Shown here in pieces: positions 10,401-19,400 of a DNA stretch of 64,000 bases (its first letter is position 1; each line of letters opens with the position of its first letter). The position numbers and the translations under genes are program-made. Source of the DNA: Prorocentrum cordatum (lineage: Eukaryota; Sar; Dinophyceae; Prorocentrales; Prorocentraceae). The DNA lies in contig CAUYUJ010012669.1 of assembly GCA_963575745.1 (NCBI GenBank), positions 32,501 to 96,500 of the forward strand. Direction: 5' to 3'. Below the pieces are notes generated by a model, which saw only the letters and a list, made by a program, of their open reading frames with translations, was not told the DNA's origin and made no database searches.

Positions 10401-13400
10401 CCAGCGGTCCCCGTGCCGCCGACGAGCATCCTCACCTCCCTGTACCAGAACGGCTTTGCGCTTGGTAACAGTGGCGTGACTACAGAGGACATCAAAGACG
10501 CCCTGCGACTCTACGACCATCCTCGATTCACCCACGACCCAACGCTCCAAGCGTTGGCGCCGTGGACTGACATCATGCAGAGGCCCCCGAACCGACTCAC
10601 TTGGGTGCTGGAAGACTCGGGTGGGAACTCAGGCGAGACGATCTTCCCCTACCTCACGTGGGACCTCCGTGAACCCACCACTGACACGCCCACGGTCTTC
10701 TGGCACGGGACCCGCGGCGACCTTGCGGCTCGTCTCGCTTTCAACGGAGGTCACCTCCTGCCGGGCCCCCGCCGTGAAGCGAAGGGTCGAACCGCCACAA
10801 ATGTCGGCCGCACGTACGTGAGTGTGCACCCGTCGCTGGCCGCGTGGTACGCGGTGCCGCCTCACCCGCCCTGCAGCCTCGAAGACGACACCCTCGCCTG
10901 GGGACCCATCGCGCTCTGGATGTGCGAGGCTACCAAACCGCCGCGCGGTGAGAACTGGCACAACTTCGTGAAAGGGGAGGCTCACGGAGCGCGCCTCATC
11001 TACCCACGGGTCCTGGGCCTCCTCATCCGCATGGACTGGTGTGCCCCCACCGAAGCTGCCTCCAGGTGCCGTGCCCTCCCACACACCTATGGCATGGGCG
11101 ACTGTGCGCACGCCCTCCACATTGCCGGCTTCGATCACCCAGACCTCCGCGAGGCGGCTGAAGCCCGCGACCAGGAAGCAAACACCTGGCGCCGGCTGGA
11201 CACCGCGGCAGCGTGGCCACCGCCGCAGGCACTATACTCGCCAGAGGCAGCGCGAGCATGGGCTACACAGCACTACGACACCGAAGCAGCCACCAGGGCC
11301 GACCCCAACCAGCCCCGTCCGCGCGCCTCGCTTCGCAAGCTCCAGCTGGACCCGCAGCCACTGATCGACCTGGTGTACACTGGCTTGCAGGCCGTTCCCG
11401 TGCGGGGGCAGTCCGACGTACGAGCGCCGCGCCCCAGCGGCTCCAGCCCTGGGGCCGCGTCTGGCCCATCGCACACCTATCAGCCAGGTGCCGCCCTGGG
11501 ACACAGTCCAGACCGCTCATCGACGACATCGGGAGCCGATGACCGCCGTAAGCCGTCCCTTATCAGCGCGGCCGCCGCCCTCGCCCGAGGCCATGCCCGC
11601 TCACGGCGATCCGCCTCGCGTTCGTCACGGCAGAGCGGCGGAAACTCCACCTCGGACAACAGCGACATCGAGACGTGGGAGCACATCGAGACGGAAGAGG
11701 AGCCGACCGCCTACCACGTCCTCGCCTTCCACGTCCGCGATGTGCGGGCCCGTGTGAACGCCCCTGGCGTCGAGGTCTGGCTTGACCCGGGCGAGCATCA
11801 CGATGGCGCTTACCTACCGTGGGGGGCGACCGTTGTGGGCCACCGCGTTATCGACCCTGCGGTTGCGGGTCGCGACGGCTGGGTCATACTTCACCACGAC
11901 CATGGCCATACCACTACCAGGCTCTGGGCACCGACTCAAGTCCACGTCAAGGCGGACGACACTTGGCGCACGGTCATGATCCCAGCGGACCTGGGCCCCC
12001 AGTGGATCGAGCGTCATGCTGACGACGCTCGCCTCCCCGCGGAGGTGGTCCGCACTACAGGCCAGTCCTGGTTCGCCGACGTCTGGCCCTTGTGGGATCG
12101 ACCCCGACCCCACCCAGACGACGCAGTCACCGACGAGCAAGCGTTCCCGCCCCTACCAGGACGCTGGACTTGCCTACAGTGCCGATTCCAATGCTGTCAG
12201 TATTGTGCTGCCCGCCGCAACACGCAGCTCGGCACCTCGGGCCAACCAACGTGCCCGGACTGCTCCCTCAGCGGACTACGTGCACCTATGGACTGGTCCA
12301 CGGACTACTCTTGCAACAGCTGGACGTGTGCGTACAGCACCGACAACAGGGACTCCGACACATGCTGCCTCTCCAGCAGATGCCCGCATCCGCCTCGTCC
12401 GCACAGCCATTTCGACGTCCGTGCCACAGGGATGCCTCCGCACATCCTCGCCCGCCAATACGGCAACGCGCCAGCCCAGCACGACCTCAAGGAACCCCCC
12501 CGAGCGCCTTCAGGCCCCGGGGGGGAGCCTCCGCAACCAGGCCAAGCAGGATACCAGGGTCAATGGTATCTACCACCGAGGCCGCGTCGCGTCCTCAAGC
12601 AGGGATTGCCCGACGGCACGAGGCGGCCACCAGGGTTCACAGGAACGGGGATGCCTGAAGACCCGTCTCCCGACCAACCGCTGTGGAAGGAAGGCTACGT
12701 GCTCTTCGGCCCTCACCAGGCCCTCAAGGAGGACTTCATCTTCAACAAAGCGGTCCGCCGACCTTACTCCCTAGCCATCACCAACATGCACAGGGATCGT
12801 GTCACAGTCAGGACCGTCTGCGAGTCTATCGCCGAGCGCATCCACACTACCCGCACGCGCTGGCGAGATGTGGTACTGTACTGGGATGCCGAGGGCGGCC
12901 CTGGGCCTCAAGCTCTCGACTACGACATGCGCCTCTGTGACGCCATGGTGAGTCGTGCCACGACCGAAGCCGAGTTGAACCACGACCGCAGCAACCGTGG
13001 TAGCTTCTGTCTCTACGGACCAGCGCACCAGCGGGCTGTGAACATCACGGTGCTCCCCGAGCCGCAGAACATTGACTACGTGGAGCATGTACGGCGCTAC
13101 TCACCCGTCGGGGAGACTTACCCAGACCATGCCTTCGAGCACGTCTATCAGGGCTGGCGGCGGCCCGACGTTCCGCCCATCCTCCCCGACACCCGCCCGC
13201 TCTCGAGAGCCGACCAGCAGCGCTACCAACAGCACCAGCAGCGCACCCAGCAGCGCGACCAACGCGACGCAGGTCAGCCGAGCACGCCACGCAACCGCTC
13301 TCCCGCGCGCGTCCCGACAGGCGACAGCGCGGTGTACGGCGGGGGCGCCGCCTATCACCGTGGCCCCATTGGTGCCAGGCCCGCGGCGGCAGGAGCATCC

Positions 13401-16400
13401 GCCTCCAGCTACGGCCACGCCCCCCACGCCAGGGTGCACCCAGCGGTCGTCGGCTACCCGCGTGCACTCGGGCAGGCTCCCCCACGGGCCACCTCGCCCG
13501 TGCCGGGGTCCACGCGTGCCTGGGGCCACTACCCAGGCCGCCACGATAGCACCGCCAGCAACCAGCCCGCAGTGGCACCCCCTGCGGCTCCAGCCCAGGG
13601 GGCTGCACCGAGCCGCGGCAGGACAGGGCGCCCCGAAGGATGGCGCGAGGCGAACGTGCGTGCCTGGCAACCGCGCCAACACACGCCCCCGCCAAACGTG
13701 GCCGCAGCGCTGCGCCCTGCCCAGGCAAAACCTGCCCCCCCTGAGCGCGAGCGGCAGCCGCTCGTCCCGCTCGTCCTCACGCACGCCCAGGCGCACCACA
13801 GCGCCTCCCCGCGGCACAGCGAGGGTAGTGCCCACCACGTCAGCCCCCGGCCCGACGCCGTCGACCCTGACCAGGCTGCAGCCTCGGCGGCGGGCGGCAC
13901 AGGCGGCTCCCGCCCGCCCAGCCCAACACCCTGCGCAGCGCCGATCCGCTCCCCGAGCAGGGCGGACTCTGCGCGCGCTAACGCCCAGGTGGCCTCGCCA
14001 CGTGACCGCCACACGGGCGGGCGCGTCCCGCGCAGCCGGTCCTGCAGCCGCCACAGCTCGCGCAAGCCCCCTGGGAGCTCCACGAGCTCGCCGCCTCGCG
14101 AGACTCATGCTGACGGCCAAGCCTCCGAGGTGGTGCCACGTTTCGGTGCCAGCGCCATCGAACCTGGCCAGGTCGACCTCGAGCCGACGCCGTCCACGGA
14201 CCAGGAGCTGCCACCGCCCACCCGCGTTGTCGTCGCCTTCGACGAGGCGCCGACCTTCGACCCCTACAAGCACAAGTACTCCGTCAAGGGCCTCGCGGCG
14301 GGCTTCGGCGGTGGCTCACCGCTGCCCCCTCTGAGCCACGGCGGCGGCCCCGCCACCTCAGCCGCTGCCGCGGCAGCGGCGGCCCCGCGTGGAGTCAGCC
14401 CTGTCCGCAACGCGTGCCTCACGGCAGCGGGCATGGACGAGGCTCAGCGCCAGGCCACCGACCGCGCCGCTCGCCACGCCCAGCTAGTGGCTGACGCGCT
14501 GGCAGGGCGTCCGCCGCCGCAGCCACAGGGCCCACCGCCCGAGGCGAGCGCGGAGGGTGCACACGAACAAGCTGTTCCAGCTGATGCTGCTCATCACGGC
14601 ACTGACGGGGCGGGCGCGCCGCCGCAGGACGGACCAGCGGTGTCGCGTGCGCAGTATTTGCGCGCGCGCTGCGCCGCTGCCGCGCCGAGCTGCCGCCGCT
14701 GGTTTGCTTTTGCTCTTGTGCTCGGCAGGACGGATCGAGGAGTCGCCTCCCTCTCCCCCTGCTGCCGTCTCACCTCTCCTCCCTCCGTCCCCCACAGTAC
14801 AGGGGTGAGGAGGATTTTTCGAGGCAGTTTTGCCGACTTTTATGAACCCCCCCCGGCGCAGCGTCGACCATGCCTTGCCTATACTTTTGGCCCGACGGCG
14901 GCTTCAGCCCCGTCCAAGCCAATCTGCCGCTACGCCATGAGCTCCTACTGTGGCCAAGCCTTCTACCTGGGTGACGGCCAGGCTGCCCTCCACCGTGCGG
15001 GGCGTGCTAACCCCAGCTCCACCGACGGAGATGGGCCAGGTCGCTCCATCCACCTCGTCAGCCTCAACATCACGAGTCTCCCAGCGAACTGGCCGACCAT
15101 CACCGCTCTAGGTGTCGACCACAACGCCGCAGTCATAGCACTGCAGGAGACCCGACATGCCAAGCCCACCAGGCAAGCCATCGCTACCAACGCCGCCAAT
15201 CCACACCACGGAGGATACCAGGCCAGTCTGGGACCTGACCTGGATCTGGCGCGTGCTCAGCGCAAAGCTGCCCACGGTGGCACGGACCACACGGTCGAGG
15301 GCAACACCGGCGCCTCGGGTGGGGTCGCCATCCTCTCTAAGGACGCCATCGTCGACTCCACCGTCGACGACATTGCGACCTGTATCGCCACCCTCAAGGC
15401 CAAGAAACGATGGCACGAGGCCTTCCTCCCGCTCTGCACCCAGCACCGCCGCAGGCGACGACGAAACAACCACGGTCCCGCTGGGATCTACATTGCGAGC
15501 CTCTACGGGGTCGCTGGAGGGGACAGCACCGATTTGTTTCGGCTTGCTGATTGCGCCGCCGCGAGGGTCGGCTCAGCCCCGTATTTCATTTGCATGGACG
15601 CCAACACGAACATCGACGACAATCCACATCTGCTGCACATGATGCAGCACGGATGGTTTAACGTCGCTGAAGGCACACCAGACCACACCATGCACACATA
15701 TGGCAATATCCCTGACTGGGACCGCGTCACCAAGTGCCCCCGCACTTCGCGCATCGATTATATCATCGCCAACCAAGCTGCGCGATCCCTTGTCACCGAC
15801 TTCTGCTATCTGCGTGACTTGCCAGCGAAGTCCCATGTTGGCCTGCAGGTCACACTCGACCTTAGCCGCCTCGATCACACGGCCCCACGCCTTCTGGCCC
15901 CCACGCCTTACCCTCCAAACGACGGAGCTCATGAGGACCACGAACTTCAGGCATTAGGGACCCTCATCGCAGGACGATACCACGACCGCATGGAGCAGGC
16001 TGACACACGCGACGATGTGGAACGCATGTTCGCCCTGGCAAACGAGGCCAGCCATGAGTACCATCTCACCCGGCTGCGGGACCTGCCGCCCCCACCGCCA
16101 GACCACCCAAAAAAGAAGGCCCCTACCATGCACGGGCTCACACCCACGTTCGAGGAGCGACCCGCCGTCCCCCGCGCCTTTCCCACCTACGGAGCTTCCA
16201 CGATTCACATGAACCGCCTTCGCAAGCTCCATCGGCAACTTTGCGAGCTTCGCTTCATCGGACAGCACCATCATATGGACTGCCGTGCTATCCCGCCGCA
16301 CCTGGCGCAACGCATCGACTGCACGTGGACCGCGGCCCGCCTTCTCTGCCACAAGTTGCGCCCCACGGCCCTCCTGGCCTTTCCTGACGCCTGGACCCCC

Positions 16401-19400
16401 GACGTGCCAGCACCACGCGGAGAGCACCTAGATCGTCTGATCCAAAACCTAGACTCGGAGCTGGCGCGACGTGCAAACCGAGCCAAAGCTGAACGCATCA
16501 AGATCTGGGCTGAGGGTGTCCGCGAGCCAAGCGGGCGAAAGGCGGCCATATACGCACGGGCTGCCGACTGCTCGCCCACGGCGTATCTCCGCACGCCTAC
16601 CACTCCCGACGATGCACAGCTCCACTGCGACACCACCGCCTTCAACCCTGACCAAGCTAGCACGGACGATAGTGACGCCGACACCGACGCCGGCGGCTTC
16701 AGCCCCAGCGACGGTAGTTCGCTCGACACGGACAACGACGACGGCCACACTCGTGGCCCACCACCTGCCCAGGTTCCCGACGCCCTCCCCGCCAACGCTA
16801 TTGTTGCCAACACCAAAGACATGCTTAAGCTCATGGTCGACACCTGGGAGCCCATCTTGGGCAGGTACCGCGCTCGCGCGGGCCATGACGCCGAAGCTAT
16901 GCCGACGTGGGCGGACTTCTACGACGAATACCGCCAAGAGCTGCCTACGCCATCACCAGCAGCCCCCTTCCACCTCACCGACGACCAACTCATCCACTTC
17001 ATTCGCACCCGTTCACCGCGCCGCGCGGGGGGACTCGACGGCTGGACAACTAAGGAGGCTAAGGAGTTACCCGACGACATCCTTCGCCTCTTCGCCAGCG
17101 TCTTACGTGCTATGCAACGCACTGGCACCATCCCCGAGCCCCTCCTGCACGTGCCAAACCCGTGCCTCCGAAAAGGCCGAGGGGAACTCCCGACGGACCA
17201 ACGACTTCTCTCGGTTCTTTCCGTGTGGATGTATGCGTGGGAAGCGCCGGCCTACCGTAGCCTCACGACCTGGCGGCAAGGATGGACCCATGCCACGAGC
17301 TTCGGCGCTGTTCCCAAAGCCACCATTGGGGATGTCAGCACCTCTCTCGCCCTGCGCATCGAACACGCCAGGACTTTACTCCTCCCCTTAGCTGGAGCTG
17401 CCCTTGACCGACAGAAGTGCTTCGACTACCTCATCACGGACATCTGTCTAAACCTTGCGCTGCACGCGGGGTGTCCACAAGACATCGTTACTGTCCGCCG
17501 AAATTTCTACAGACACCACAAACGCTACATCCGCATGAACGGAGCGTACTCCAGGGACCTGGCCAGGACAAACGGTCACCTCCAGGGCAGCTCGTGGTCC
17601 CTGGATGACATCAAGCTGCTCATGTGCGTGTGGACAAAGAGGCAGCACCGATACGTTCCTCGATCACTCAGCACTACCTTCGTTGACGACAGCAACTCCA
17701 CTACCCACACCGCTTCTGAGCTGCAGAAATCTCTCGACGAAACCGCCAAGTTTGATCGATTCTCAGGTCAACGCATTCACCCTGGTAAAGTGGCAGGGTG
17801 GGCGCTCACCGACGAGCTTCACGCCGCCGTTACCCAGCTCACTCTGGCGGATCGCCCCCTACGTGTGGTCGATTCCTTCAAGCTCGTCGGGAGTTACATC
17901 AACGCAGAGGCAGCGCCGGCTCCAGCCGCGCTTAACCTCACGGCCACCGCAGACGCCCGTGTACGGAGGGCGACTATCCGCCTGCCGCGCATTGGCAAGC
18001 TCCCGTCGCCGATGCTTATCAAGGCGCGGCACGCCCGATCCCTGGCTGCCAGCGTCTGCACCACGGGCACCGACATTCAAGCACCATCAGGCCCAGCCAA
18101 GACTGCCTACAACCACGCCCTCAAGGCGGCTATCCGCCCCAAGGGGAACAAGTGGGTCGAGTTCTGGACTCTCATGGCCGTGTGCGTGCCGGGACACGCC
18201 CTTGAGATCGACGCCATCACGCAGCGTGAAGCATTCCTGTGCCTGCGGCGACAGGTTAACCGCGACGTTACACTCTGCGGGCTCGCCAGAGACCTCCAAC
18301 ACCACGTCCAGACCCTGTTTGGTGGAGGACCCGTCGGACGACTCGTCCAGTCGCTCCAGCAGCTCCGATGGACCTGGCCCACATTTGGCATCATGTACGA
18401 CGACTGGGGCTGCCCGATCAGCTGGCTGAATCTACCCCAAAACGCCTTCCTGCACATGCTGCGGGCCTCACAACGCAGGGCATTTCTGCGGAGGATCAAG
18501 CCACGGCGACACGACCTTGGCTACCTTGCCTCTGTCAGACAGGGCCTTGACCTCTTCGCCAGCACGTGGCTCGCGCGAACTAAAGGAGCAGCCAAATGCA
18601 CTGCCTGGCAGCTGGCGCTCCTCCTGAACTACCTGTCGGGCGGGGACCACACCCAACAGCGACGATCCCGATCAAACACGTCGGCAGACCCCAGCCCCAT
18701 GTGCCGCTACTGTGACGAGGAAGAGGAAACTCAGGAGCACACTGTCCGCGACTGTAAGTGCTGGGCCCGAGAAAGACTCCCTCTCACCACCCTCATCAGT
18801 GACGACCAGTGGGCCCGTCTTCCGCCGCACACAAGACACTGCGGGCTCTTCGACGAAGACCCAGCCCTCCTCGACCTGCAGGCCGACCTCGCGAGGGACC
18901 CGCTGCCACAGCCCATTCCGCGGCCCTCCCCTGATGGTGATCCTGCGGCTTCAGCCCAGGACACCTACACCACCTACCTTGACTACGACACTGGTTGGAC
19001 ATGGGTCTATGCTGCCACGGACGGTGCGTGCACCAACCAAGCCATCCCATTGCTAGCACGAGCGGGTTACGGCGTCTACTACGGCATCGATCACCGCATG
19101 AACTACAGTGCACGCGTTCACGGCCTAACGCAGAACGCCCAGGTTGCGGAGACCCTCGCCATTGTCCACCTTACGGCATGTGCCGAACGGCCCGTGCACG
19201 TTTTCGTGGACAACCAGGCGGTGGTCGATGGGTTCCAAAGCATCATCGACGGACATCCAGCGCCGCAGGGCACGCACGCGGAGCTCTGGGAAAAGATCCA
19301 CCGATGTGTTATGGCCAAGCCCAACATGTTTCGCGTCGAAAAAATCGCCAGCCACCTGGGAGACCTGGGCATCGACCTTGGGCTCATCGGGCCCATCGCG

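Noticed and set aside
11152-11178. GGC-TGAA-GCC stem-loop as another member of the constant-head hairpin family
   Set aside because: The loop is not UYYA and the flanking arms do not pair.
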